From the NCBI GenBank assembly GCA_021464525.1, contig JADRCO010000207.1, forward strand, positions 1-43,535: a stretch of DNA of 43,535 nt, read 5' to 3'. How positions within the stretch are numbered: the first letter of the stretch is position 1; every line of letters starts with the position of its first letter. This document shows positions 31,913-43,258 of this stretch, one piece after another. Source of the DNA: Rhizophagus sp. LPA8_4_AMF. Lineage: Eukaryota; Glomeromycota; Glomeromycetes; Glomerales; Glomeraceae. The position numbers and the translations under genes are program-made. Below the pieces are notes generated by a model. That model saw nothing but the letters and a program-made list of their open reading frames with translations, was not told the DNA's origin and did no database searches.

Positions 31913-33887
31913 TTAATGTATCGTTTTTATATAACTAACTAATCTATCAAGTACCAATCGAGTTTGTTCATGATATACACCTTCTTTATAATGTACAGCA
32001 TCACTTGAATATTCACATATTGGTTGAGTGGTTCCAAAAAAATCTAATAAATCGATATTATTGTAACCATCTTTTTGACTTTTATCAACATATTTCTTTA
32101 ATAATTCATTAGCTTTTGTTATCCTAAAATTATTTCTTATTAAATATTGATTTTTATAATATTTTGGTATATTATTCATATTAGCTACATTAGTGGTAAT
32201 AAATGTAAGTTTTTCTCGATAATTTTCATCATGAATTTGTTGAAATATTTTTTCAAGATATTTATCATTACTCTCAACATTCCATCCTGGGGTATGAGAT
32301 CCAATGGATACAAATGTATAATCTGCTCGTTTTGTTGAACAAATATTTTTTGAACTAGTAGAATTCATTGGATTTACGAAATCACATTGTATATTTTTCA
32401 CACATTTATCATATTGTTTACAAGTTTGTTCAAATGTGTTACTTAATAAAGTTTCCAAAGTATAAGTACTTCCTGGAAAATACCATTCATAAGTTAAATA
32501 AATTTCTCTTGGACGAGGATCTTTTTCTCCAAGAAAATTTGTTTGTGTATAATTTGCTTTGCAAAAATATTGGGTATTTTTATCCTTATTTTGACCATCT
32601 TGTATAACAATACATGATGAGGTTCCTATTTTATCTTGAACTTTATTAAATAATCTTCTTGTATTAGAATCTCCCAAGAATCTTAACCAAGTATATCTAA
32701 AAGGTAAATTATTATAATCAATAAATTTTGGATACCCTTTGTTATTAAAAACTTCAGTTTCTAAAAAGAAATTTTCAGGATAATTCGGTATAATACAATT
32801 ATATGGTATAAATCGTGAAAGATCTCCTGTCCATCTTCCTCTCAATATGGAGATATCAGAACATGAATCAGGTAATTCAGGTTTTAATCTATCCCATAAA
32901 GGAGATTGTTCAACTTTAAATGTGAAATTTCCATTTACAATAACACGATCAATTTTTTCTACTTTTGGTGATAATCTTGGATCTGGTATTTCATCAGATT
33001 CGAAAGAATAAATTTCTGTATAATCATAAAATATTAATCGTACTTGTACTTTATAATCTCCCTGATCCATTAATGGGGCTTCATATACGAGAACTGATGA
33101 ATTTGAAGATGAAATTAATTGTGGCGTAAAAATCGTTGTTCCAGATATTGTAACTCTGAAGAATGTTGATTCTAATTTATTTGCTAATGATGGATGACTA
33201 TTTAAAGTAAAAAAAAAAGACATAATCAGTTAGAGGTTTAAAACGTGAAGACTGCGCTGCAAAAAGTATTGATCTTGATATTGTACGACTAGTCTTCTTG
33301 ATAGACCTATATGATGGCACCATATAAACTCATCAAGATGCATACCCCAAACCTATCAAAGATCGATATTTTTGTGACTGCGCTTGATGTACGTGTACTT
33401 CTTGACCCTTTCGTGTTACTATCCTGCCCCGCATATATTGTGTTACGTACAAGGGTCGAAATGTAATTATTGAGACGTTAAACTTACCGAGGTTCTATTA
33501 TAATTCGAATAATGTCCATAACTTGATAAACTGACTTTATTTCTAATTAAAAATAATAAAAAAAATATGAATAGATTATTTTTGAATTATCGAAAATATA
33601 GAAAGTTTGATTTATATACCATCAAATTTAACGCGAAATTTATATTCATGATTTTTAGTAGATAATGGGTCAATCTCGACATCATCATTTATAGTAGGAA
33701 CAGGAGGAATAACAGGAACAGTAGGGATAGTTGGAGGCGTAGGAAAGGCTATTTCATATGTTATTTCAACAAAATATTTATAACATATTAACAATCCAAT
33801 TATAAATAATAATGGTATAACTCTTTTTAATAAAGCTCCTTTTGTATTCTGTTGAAATAATGGTGAAATTATTTTAGGGTTAATCAT
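31913..33887 (-). CDS. Type II membrane PC-esterase / NXPE-like SGNH protein (535 aa, 3 exons)
   Basis: Exons 33887-33620, 33542-33488 (a 55-nt microexon), 33197-31913; 1608 nt, in phase. A cytoplasmic tail with K and R precedes one membrane anchor at ~22-41 (RVIPLLFIIGLLICYKYFV). A Pro-rich stalk (~50-67), an Ig-like beta region (~85-195, FRVTISGTTIF, YKVQVRLIFYD), then the PC-esterase domain follow. FLGDSNTRR puts the nucleophile Ser at 285, and SDAVHY puts the catalytic D and H at ~507 and 510. The GDS..DxxH pattern with an N-terminal Ig-like domain matches the NXPE/TBL-type SGNH group, which acts on carbohydrate acyl groups; a Golgi or cell-surface glycan-modifying role is inferred. Intron 2 (290 nt) is several times longer than the others because it contains repeats. 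Confidence 0.85.
33246..33387. mobile_element. Foldback (MITE-like) insertion in intron 2 of the PC-esterase gene
   Basis: Nested inverted repeats: outer arms caaaaagtattgatcttg (33261-33278) and its near-complement 33358-33374 (16 of 18 match); inner arms cttgatagacctatatgatg (from 33298) and ccatataaactcatcaag (33321-33338). Copies of gactgcgct lie at both outer edges. The whole can fold into one long hairpin. No target duplication was identified, so family and ends are open. Confidence 0.5.
33388..33457. repeat. Dispersed short repeat, second copy
   Basis: gtgtactt, then cgtgttact (33412-33420), tcctgccccgcatatattg, then aagggtc (33451-33457). It matches 16165-16241 in order and spacing (39 against 43 nt between landmarks). 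An inverted gaccctt/aagggtc pair encloses the block in this copy. Confidence 0.55.
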
Positions 33888-34204
33888 ATTTTTAAGGAGA
33901 GAAAAAATATGTAATATATATATATATAGAAATATTATTAAATGTATGTTAGTAGTGGATTTTTATTTATATCAAAAAAGTTGGAAAAAATTTTGTAAAT
34001 AGCTTTAAAAATAAATATAAATATTTGTGCCTTTCCTAATAAAAGATTGTTAAAGAGTGTATTATATAAAAGGATCGGTTTTGTTTTTAAGAAAATATTG
34101 AAAATATTTCAGCTAATTGCGAAACATTATTTTAAACCGCATCTTTATATAAATTATTATCCGATGCACGTGAACTTTTTGTTAAAGCCCTCTTGTGTAA
34201 AATC
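33888..34204. other. Upstream flank of the PC-esterase gene
   Basis: AT-rich, with a (TA)n tract at about 33914-33928 that is the likely promoter region of the minus-strand gene. From about 34140 the plus strand becomes open and leads into the next entry. Confidence 0.35.
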
Positions 34205-34369
34205 ATGAACTTTGTAGTTTGTACAGTAAAAAAAGAAAAATCAATTACACAAATAACTGAACTTTATAATAGACAAGGGACAGATACTAAATTATTATGC
34301 ATTTATATCTTAGATATAATCTATAAAAAATCTCTGTATTTCGGTCAATATCCAACGTTTCCTAGCTAA
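34205..34369 (+). other. Short orphan open stretch (54 codons from ATG)
   Basis: ATG at 34205, TAA at 34367-34369; reads MNFVVCTVKKEKSITQITEL and ends GQYPTFPS. The same frame is open upstream to about 34139 (ASLYKLLSDARELFVKALL), 77 codons in all, which is longer than expected by chance in this AT-rich DNA. No splice site or homology supports it. It may be a remnant exon. Confidence 0.25.
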
Positions 34370-36278
34370 ATTAATGCGACAATGTAAATATGTAATAACA
34401 GGAACAAGAATTTAAAATATTACTATAAATCTTATCTGCATATTGCCGAGTACACACGTATTTATTATTGTTTCCTTGTAATATTATTATGCATCATTAT
34501 GTGTTCGCTCGTTCGCTTATAAATTATTAAATTTTAATTTACTCAAATGAAAATGATTTTAAAAGAATTAACATGTAATGTAATACGTTATGGACTTTTA
34601 ACAATTGTTACTAGTCATATGGCGTTAAATCGCAAGAAATTCTAGAAATAATACATCTATCCAGTCAAAATATTATTAAAATGAGGTAATTATTTATTTT
34701 ATTTAATTACGATTACGGAAAGTGTTTGAGTGGAATTTGGAGCAAAGAATGTCTTTATTTTCTCCCGTCCAATAATAATTGCTCGGGATTAAATTCGAAA
34801 TATCCCGCAATCCAATCATAAAATAATTGATGTTTTTAAAGTACATAAAGTTTTAATGGTATGAACGATAATTATATTATTTATTATATAAATTAGGAAT
34901 CCAGGAACCTTTCTCCATCTTCGTCTCCGTCTCTGTCTCCCGTCCGTGAGAGTTTAGGCGATTTTCGATAATTAAATTTTTCGCAGTTAACAAATATGGT
35001 GAATAAAGTTTATGACGTACTATCTTACTATTTTACATTATTTACATACTTATATTACATTATTTACATACTATTTTACACTATTTTACCTACTATATTA
35101 CATTATTTACATACTATATTATACTATTTACATACTATTTTACACTATTTACATACTATAGTACATTATTTACATACTATTTTACATTAAAAAATTTCCT
35201 ATTTAATCTTAATTCAATATTTAATTATTTGGTAAAAACTTTGAAACGCCTTTTCAATTTCTGTTAAGAATTTCCAAATTTAATTGAGCTTTAAAAAAAA
35301 GCCATGTTTTAATATTAAAAAAATATCGGACAATTTATTATATTGTATTTTTGAAACTTGATCATCTGTTTATCATAAAAAATTAATTTTCTAGATTTCC
35401 ATTTTACGAACGCCCTGCGTGAATCTAAACTTTTTTTTTTTCTCCTTAATAATTATTTTGATTTTCCCGATATTTTATGAATTTTACAGTTTCTTTTTCT
35501 TCCTTATTTTGATTTCCTATTTTGACTTCTTATTAGAAATTTTTTAATTTAAAAAACTTTCGTAATGAAGTACTAAGAAAAAAAAATTTTGTCGATACCC
35601 AATTTAGTTAAGTTCAATTACCTCGACTTTGAATTTCGTGGGGTAAAAAGCTACGCAGTTCGTGCAACTTGTACAACTTACAGAGTCATATATCATTGGC
35701 TAAAAATTGCATAAAAGCGAAAAAAAAGATGATATTATTTTGCGGCGCAAAAAATAAATAAAATAAAATAAATAGATATAAATATAGTTTAACCTTAAAA
35801 ATTATAATTCATTTTTTGGGGGAGGGTTAAATGATTTTATCATGAAAATTGAGATAAAACAAAATCAAAGGACAAAGGATTTACCTCACCTTAAATTTCT
35901 TTGATTACCTTTTCACAGATATATTTTTGGGATTCACATTGTTTCACTGATATACAATATATTCCAATTTTGGCTTATCAAAGGTCGTACTTTTTTTTAC
36001 TAAAAGAACAACGACTTTTTTTGCGCATAATAAGACGACATAAAGAAAAAAAACTTGAAAATCCACAACTAAATATATTAATGATATATGTTGCATCATT
36101 TGAACCCCATATGGATAGTGTTTCAAAAGGGTAAATTCTCACGTGAGGGTATAATTAACCCAAATTTGAACCGTACGTATTTTTTTTTATGTAATAATTA
36201 TTATATAATCCACCCTCATTTTTACAGATTTCTATAAAATTTTTTTTTCTTTCTTTAAATTAGTTTTATTACAACAAA
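34370..36278. other. Intergenic, includes a 22-bp minisatellite
   Basis: About 35024-35188 consists of seven or so copies of a 22-bp unit (tactattttacattatttaca and variants); a translated frame through it gives YLHTILH repeats and is not a gene. 34900-34960 is a pyrimidine-rich patch (cgtctccgtctctgtctccc). 35700-36240 is AT-rich; an open frame at 35901-36134 has no coding support. Confidence 0.55.
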
Positions 36279-37725
36279 ATGGTAAGAAATATGGATATAA
36301 TAATATTTAATATTTACTTTATATAGTTTTTATATATTTCAATTAAATTAAATTACGAATCATATTCTCTCTTAGCATGTTCACGATAATGAATTAGGGA
36401 AAAAAACAATATTGGCTATCGGAGGAACAGGAACTGGTAAGAGTACATTTGGAAGAATAGTTTTTGGAGTAAATGCGATACCAGGAGGAGGATCAGATTC
36501 AATAACAAAACAAACAGTTTTATATGAAAATGATAAATTTAGATACATAGATACACCAGGATTTTCTGATAGTGGAGGTAGTGATGATTCAGATATATTT
36601 CGTAATATGTTAACTTTAATGCAAAAGAATTCAGTAGATAATAAATTTAAGATTGATTTTATATTATGGTTTTGTTTGGAAAGTGAACGTTGTGATCAAT
36701 CTTTACAACGTGGTGCTAGTTTTATACAAAAATTAGTTGAATATGCTGATTTAAATGAATTTGATGGTAATATTTGGAAGAGTGTATTAATTATTATTAA
36801 AGGTCCAATGTTATCTTCAAGTTTATGTGATGGTGCTAAAATAGCCGCAAAATTATCTATGATGAAATTTATTAATGAAAAAAATCTTGATGTTGATGAA
36901 TGTAATGTTAAAGTTGATCATTTAGCTTGTTGGATTTTTGATTTAAATGATAATTCAAGTGATATTTATAAAACTATGTCAGTTGAACATAGATTAAGTT
37001 GGAATGTTTATAAACAAGATGAAATAGGTGAAAAAGTTAGACATAGAATTTCTTACTTACCTTTTGGTGTGGAAATTTCTTTTATACAAGCAAAATGTAA
37101 AAGATGTAATTGTTTAGGAGATCCTAGATTATTTGATAAATCTTGTCATCCAAATGTTAACCCTTCTCCAAGACATAATATTCATGTTGAACGTTATCAT
37201 CCTAATAATTTAATTAGAGATCATTCAGGTCCAGTTGTTCTTGTTCATTCTGATAGACCTAGATCTTCTACAGGAAAAATCTTACCTACTATGATTTCTG
37301 GTGCAATAACAGGTGCTGCAGCAGCTGCTAGGCCCGCATCTGCTGCCGGTCCAGCGGGATTAGCGGCTGGAACGATCGCTGGTGGCATTGTAGGTGCCGC
37401 TGCTGGTGTCATTTTATCATCTAATGAAAGATGTAGGGATTGTCATCGTTCTTTTTTAGAACAAGGATGTGTTAAACAATGTTCAAATTGTAATAGATTT
37501 TGGGGTGAAAGTGGCTGTAGGTGGAAATATACTTGTTGTGGATGGGAAGAAACTAAATCTGGTTGCGAAACGAGACATATTTGTGGAACTCCTGAATGTG
37601 ATATAGAAATTACTCCTTGTATTTGTGGTGCTTGTGGAATGTTATTAGGAACAGAAGGTTGTACGAAAGATATCGAACACGATATAGTTTGTAATGACGA
37701 AGGAAGTGATACCGAATCATTTTAA
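36279..37725 (+). CDS. AIG1-like P-loop GTPase with Gly/Ala segment and cysteine-rich tail (450 aa, 2 exons)
   Basis: The first coding exon is only the ATG (36279-36281) followed directly by GTAAGA; exon 2 is 36376-37725 and continues HVHDNELGKKTILAIGGTGTGKST. No in-frame ATG exists earlier in exon 2, which supports this start. Walker A G17-T25, G3 DTPG at 60-63 (DTPGFSD), as in AIG1/GIMAP-type GTPases; a canonical TKxD (G4) is not evident (IIIKGP lies at about that place). Residues ~309-347 are a Gly/Ala-rich hydrophobic stretch with GxxxG spacing (GLAAGTIAGGIVGAAAG) that could insert in or associate with membrane. Residues ~351-441 hold 16 cysteines, many as CxxC or C-x-C, probably zinc-binding. 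GIMAP-type proteins act in vesicle and immunity-related processes elsewhere; here the role is unknown. Confidence 0.82.
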
Positions 37726-39513
37726 AAAATATAAAAAATTTTATAATTAATATATAATTTAGTCTTTATTATACATAGTTTATTATTTAGTTATATTTCG
37801 GATACTATATATAATATAATTAGATAGCTCTAATCCATGTTTCATAAAAAAAAAAATATAAAATTATTTATACTGTATATCTGAACTTTTATTTTAGAAA
37901 TTTTACATAGCTATATATATATATATATGTTTATCATTACTATTTTTTATTTTACTATTTATTTATTTTGTATTATAAATTCTTTAATAAATATTAGTAT
38001 TAATAAACGTAATGTTGCTTTAGGCGTAGACGCCACAATTGAATTGCACAGTAAAAAAACTGCGTTCTATATGATCTATATACCTAAGATATTTTTCATA
38101 AAAATGGTGAATTGGCTCATCAACTTTAAAATTACGACGAATCACACAAGTTTATCAACGAAATTTCTTGGCATTTTTTTTTGCGTATTATGTGATTTAT
38201 GTCACACTATTGTATTAAACTTTTTTTTTTAATAATTGGACATTCGTGTATATTATTGTAACGAAATTTTTTCAACAGACAGATTCCCCAGATGAAGGCT
38301 AACAATCGATTAACGTGTAAAACGATTTAAACTGTGACATTATACTGTACTATTTATGCTGTTTGCAAAAATAATCCATTGTCTAAATCGGCATCTTCTC
38401 AAATTCTAATATCTTCTCAAAGTTTAAAATCGTTTCATATTTGTAACTTCACAATAACTCTTCACATGAATCTGAAAAGTTGGATTAATATTTAGTATAA
38501 AATATGTACAGTATATTAGATTGAATCTCTTTTTCATTCTGAAATTCTCAGGCATAAAAAGATTATGCGAAAATTTTAATAATAATGTACATTTTTATTT
38601 CACATAAAACGTTTCAAAAGACAATCAAGAAAAACTTTTTTTTATAAAGTTATAACATTTTCCTGAATTTAATAATGGTATAACGTATGTAGACGTAACT
38701 CCTTTCTGCGCCTTCATAATTTATAATCAGCCATATTACCATTCACCATTTCGCCATTTCACCATTTTACCATTTTAAAACATGGTAACACGTGATAAAT
38801 AAATTTACTGCGGTTAATAAAGCAATAAATTATGCATTATGAATTAACAACTAACTAAATATCAATGACCTATAAATATTCACCGTCTATATACAGTATA
38901 AAATACAGGTTTTAATAGATTTACTAAGAAATATCTGTACAGAAAGAAGAAATTTCCTTCTCGAATAAATGGAATAGATGCGCTGTATAACAATTCCTAC
39001 AATTATAAAAGTAAAAAATTTCATTCATTCAATAAATAAATAATCAAAAAAATTTAGCGGGTACAACATAATATAATTAAGAAGATATATGAAAGATATG
39101 AAGTAATTAATCTACAAGAATAATTACCAAATTATATAATTCAATAACCTTCTGGATCGGGTGTTTTATATAACATCAAAGTAAGAAAAGCAAACGGCAA
39201 TATAAGAATATACAACCGATAAGATAAAAAGATAAAATTATTAATAAGATTTTATAAATGCATCCAGATTTCATTTTTGAAATTCCATACACGTTTTCTT
39301 TTTTTCTATCAAAAATTACATAAAAGTAAAATCAACAATTAATCGCATATTGTATTACGGGAGCACATTTTAGATTAACTTTGTTTATTTGTTATTCAAA
39401 TTACTATTGTGTTGTTTCAATTGCATTTATACGTTATATTAAAAAAAAAAAAGGAATATAAACAACAGCTTTTCCGTCCATTTTCAACCCATTTATTTTT
39501 ATAAAAAAAAAGA
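37726..39513. other. Intergenic, no gene seen
   Basis: AT-rich, with a (TA)n run at 37911-37928 and a short tandem ccatttcr-like octamer patch at about 38730-38777 (accattcaccatttcgccat). An open frame at 37927-38232 begins inside the TA run and has no family features. The region before 39514 has A tracts and tataaac near 39458. Confidence 0.45.
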
Positions 39514-40629
39514 ATGAACAATTATTATTTATTAAATACTCCAAAAAGTACACAAATTCTTGATAAAGATATTAAAGTTGATAAAAGGATTAGACCTCAT
39601 ATACCTATTAAAACACAAATTTCAAATGTATTCGAAATCGAAACTGAAAAAATCCATGCATATACAAGTGAAAGTATTACTGTACTTGAAAAAATGCAAT
39701 GTCGTCATGGATTAGTGGCAGCAGTATTGCAAGCTTATAATGGACATCAACATTTATGTTTTTCACCTGACGATATTTGGTTAACAATAGCTCAAGGTGT
39801 CAACTCTCATATTAATTTAAATTCTGAGGAATATAAAAATAAGTTTGTAAAATTTAACGAAAAACAAAAAATCATTCTAAATGATGATATTACTTCAAAA
39901 AGAGATTGGTCAAAATGTATTGAAGATCTCGTTAAAGAAACTTCCAATTATATCGAAAAAATTGATTTAAAATCTTTATTAGAATGCGATTTTTCTACAA
40001 GCACTTCAACTACAATCACCGCAAGTCGTGTAATATTACTTGATTCCGTAAAAAATTATTTTTCTTATGGTATAGAAATGTTTTGTGGTATACCTAAAAT
40101 TACGTTAGAAGGGAAACTTGAGGATTGGTTACTGATTCAAGAAAAATTGATTCAATTACGTAATCTAAATTTAGATTTGGATTTTTGGTTAAATGATTTG
40201 GATTCAATCATTCGTCAATTTATTGAAACCTTTAAAGGAAATGTTGATAAACAATTTTGGAAAAATATTGCAAGAGAAGAATATGGATGTGGAGGTCCTC
40301 CTGAATTAAATGGTTGGATTACAAAATTCTTTCCTTATGATTGTGAAGGAAACTTAGTCGATAATTGGTTGGACGAATCCACTTTACCAGATGGTAGAAT
40401 TACTATTAAATTTAATATCGAAAAGAAGGGAGAGATAAAAAAAGAAGAATTAATTTTCGCAACTGGATTTTTAGGTGTAAGGCAACAAATTATTGAAAAT
40501 TCAGACGGAGAAGTTATCGTAAAACCCGTTATTGGTTGGGCAATTATTGATGATATTGATGAGGATTTTGAAAATAATTTAATAATGTATGATAATATTA
40601 GTAAAAAAACAAAACTATTTTGGTGTTAA
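39514..40629 (+). CDS. DUF4419 domain protein (371 aa)
   Basis: Single exon, ATG 39514 to TAA 40627-40629. The sequence matches the DUF4419 family from ~50 to ~355: LEKMQCRHGLVAAVLQAYNGHQHLCFSPDDIWLTIAQGVNSHIN near the front, then YGIEMFCGIPKITLEGKLEDWLLIQEKL, FWKNIAREEYGCGGPPELNGWITKFFPYD and a C-terminal GFLGVRQQI...VKPVIGWAII. These motifs, including the DDIWLTI and GCGGPPELNGW blocks, are the usual family landmarks. Molecular function of DUF4419 is not established. Length is near that of other fungal members, so it appears complete. No neighbouring gene suggests a partner. Confidence 0.85.
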   Translation: MNNYYLLNTPKSTQILDKDIKVDKRIRPHIPIKTQISNVFEIETEKIHAYTSESITVLEKMQCRHGLVAAVLQAYNGHQHLCFSPDDIWLTIAQGVNSHINLNSEEYKNKFVKFNEKQKIILNDDITSKRDWSKCIEDLVKETSNYIEKIDLKSLLECDFSTSTSTTITASRVILLDSVKNYFSYGIEMFCGIPKITLEGKLEDWLLIQEKLIQLRNLNLDLDFWLNDLDSIIRQFIETFKGNVDKQFWKNIAREEYGCGGPPELNGWITKFFPYDCEGNLVDNWLDESTLPDGRITIKFNIEKKGEIKKEELIFATGFLGVRQQIIENSDGEVIVKPVIGWAIIDDIDEDFENNLIMYDNISKKTKLFWC

Positions 40630-40799
40630 AAAAAAATTTTGTATATACTGTAAATCGATGATTTTGTATATAATACAGAACGTTTTTTTTTTCTTATATT
40701 TAATTTTTTATAATTTGTGGATTATTCAACACGTAGGATGAACTATACTTTTATTTTCAATACTTTTTTGGTGGTTACATTCATATATTTTAAATAAAC
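40630..40799. other. 3' flank of the DUF4419 gene
   Basis: Short AT-rich spacer with T tracts before the segmental repeat block. Nothing found. Confidence 0.4.
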
Positions 40800-43258
40800 A
40801 ATGACATGAACGAATAAAAATTTAAGAAATTTTCTAATTGTAACGTAACTCATAGGTAACGTGATGTTATTGGTAATTTTATTTTTATTTCACAGAGAAA
40901 TACATTATCAGTAGCGGACTACCAAAATAATTTCATAGAGTAGTTAGTCGATTTTCTTTTTACAGTTTTCTAATTGTACGACAGCATTTCTCTGGTTAAA
41001 ATTATTGATAAATAAACGTTTTCGTCACATGAATATCGATTACTATGCTGCAAGATAAGAAATACGATGATGAAACGGTACCATTGCTATCATATTTTGA
41101 CGATGTTATTCTAAAAACAGACTCCAGCATGTTTATTTTATTAAAATTCTAGACCTTCAGATAAAAATATTTTCCTGGGTAAAATCAATCCAACAAATAC
41201 TGCATTCTATCTGCATATCAGGTAAATTCGTAAGATAAAATATGAACAAGTGAAATCGGAGAAGCCACGAATGGCAATTCTTTTTTTTACACTTGGAACA
41301 AAGAATGTACTTTATAAATTGAAATTTTGTTTACAAAAAGAAAAAAATTTTTTCGTTAATCTATAAGGATAATATATTGTTCCGTATATTATATTGATAT
41401 CATATGAAATTGCGATAAATAATTTTTTTTGATTATTTTGGTGATAGAAAAAATAAATTGATTTTTTTTTGTATACATAGAAAGTTCTTATAATTTTTCA
41501 ATTTGGAAAAGTAGGATTAATCAACGCGTATCTGCCATTCTGCCTAGTATTGGCTAATAGTAATAAATGGAATAATACTAATACCATTTGCATTTTCGCA
41601 ATATCAAATTAGTAATACATTAACTACATTCATATATGATTATATATTATTTTAAGAAGTTTTCTAATTGGACATACGAACGCACTGTAATTCATTCGTA
41701 ACTTGCAGGTAACGTGATTCACAGTAACGTAACATAAAATCATTCATCATATTTTGAAATAAACTTTATTATGCTGCAAGATAAATGATACAATGAAATG
41801 AAACGATACCATTGTTTTAAAAATAGATGAAGTTTTCTTTTTTATCTTGTTTAAACATGTTTAATTTCCAAAATTTTTTTTTAAGATCGTCAAAGTTTCC
41901 CAAGTCATCAGACACCATGTGTTTGTAAATATTTTACTGGTGCAAAGAAATATCCGTTATCAAGTTATGTAAATCAACAAATACTGCATATTTAAGTAAC
42001 ACGAGAAGCATTACTATGCTGCATGCTATTCTAAAAAATAAATGAAAATTTTCTTTTTTATCCTGTTTAAACATGTTTAAAAAATTTTATTTTTTTCAAG
42101 ATCGTCAAAGTTTCCCCAGACACTATGTGCTGTAAATATTTTACTGGTGCAAAGAAATATATATCCGTTATCAAGTTATGTAAATCAACAAATACCGCTT
42201 ATTTAAGTAACACGAGAATCCACTCGAAACTTGACAATTCTTTTTTTTTATACTTAGTCTATAAAGGATAATATATTGTCTCGTATATTATTTTTGATTA
42301 TATTGATATCATATGAAATTGTGATAACGGAATGTAAAATAATTTTTTTGGTTAAAATATAAAAAAAAAAAAATTTGACGAGAAAAGATTTATCTTTTAC
42401 AATCTTTCTTCTTCTTTTTAATATGCAACATTGGACTAATCAACGCGTAGTCCGTCTAGGATAGGCTAATAGTAAAAAATGGAATAATATAAGAGTTGTA
42501 TAATACATTTGCAATATTTTTAGTAGCACATTCATATATAATTATATATTAACGAATAAATTTTTAAGAAATTTCCGAAAAAACCGTGTAAGGTTATACG
42601 AACTTCGTAACGTAACTTGCAGGTAACGTGATTCACAGTAACGTGATATAAAATCATTCATCATATTTTGAAATAGTCTTTATTATGCTGCAAGATAAAT
42701 GATACAATGAAATGAAACGGTACCATTGTTTTAAAAATAGATGAAGTTTTTCTTTTTTATCTTGTTTAAACATGTTTAATTTTCAAAATTTTTTTCTTAA
42801 GATCGTCAAAGTTTCCCAAGTCATCAGACACCATGTGTTTGTAAATATTTTACTGGTGCAAAGAAATATCCGTTATCAAGTTATGTAAATCAACAAATAC
42901 TGCATATTTAAGTAACACGAGAAGCCACTCCGAAACTTGACAATTCTTTTTTTTTATACTTAGTCTATAAAGGATAATATATTGTCTCGTATATTATTTT
43001 TGATTATATTGATATCATATGAAATTGTGATAACGGAATGTAAAATAATTTTTTTGGTTAAAATATAAAAAAAAAAAAATTTGACGAGAAAAGATTTATC
43101 TTTTACAATCTTTCTTCTTCTTTTTAATATGCAACATTGGACTAATCAACGCGTAGTCCGTCTAGGATAGGCTAATAGTAAAAAATGGAATAATATAAGA
43201 GTTGTATAATACATTTGCAATATTTTTAGTAGCACATTCATATATAATTATATACTAG
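40800..43258. repeat. Tandem segmental duplication, about four units, latest period 706 bp
   Basis: Recurring landmarks: tatgctgcaagataa (about 41046, 41770, 42684; a variant at 42015), gatcgtcaaagtttcc (41886, 42103, 42803), caacaaatactgcat, ggataatatattgt..cgtatatt, and caacgcgta. Units are roughly 40800-41640, 41640-42010, 42010-42545 and 42545-43258. 42231-42545 and 42937-43251 look identical by eye over ~315 bp, offset 706, so the last duplication is recent, while unit 1 is far more diverged. No open frame of note in any unit. Homology stops abruptly at about 43252-43258. Confidence 0.85.

Noticed and set aside
34996-35190. Open frame with YLHTILH repeats
   Set aside because: It is the translation of the 22-bp minisatellite.
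35901-36134. 77-residue frame upstream of the GTPase
   Set aside because: Considered as a possible first exon, but no in-phase donor leads to 36376, and the ATG-only exon explains the gene better.
37927-38232. 101-residue plus-strand frame
   Set aside because: Starts inside a TA microsatellite; composition is Ile/Phe/Lys as expected from AT-rich non-coding DNA.
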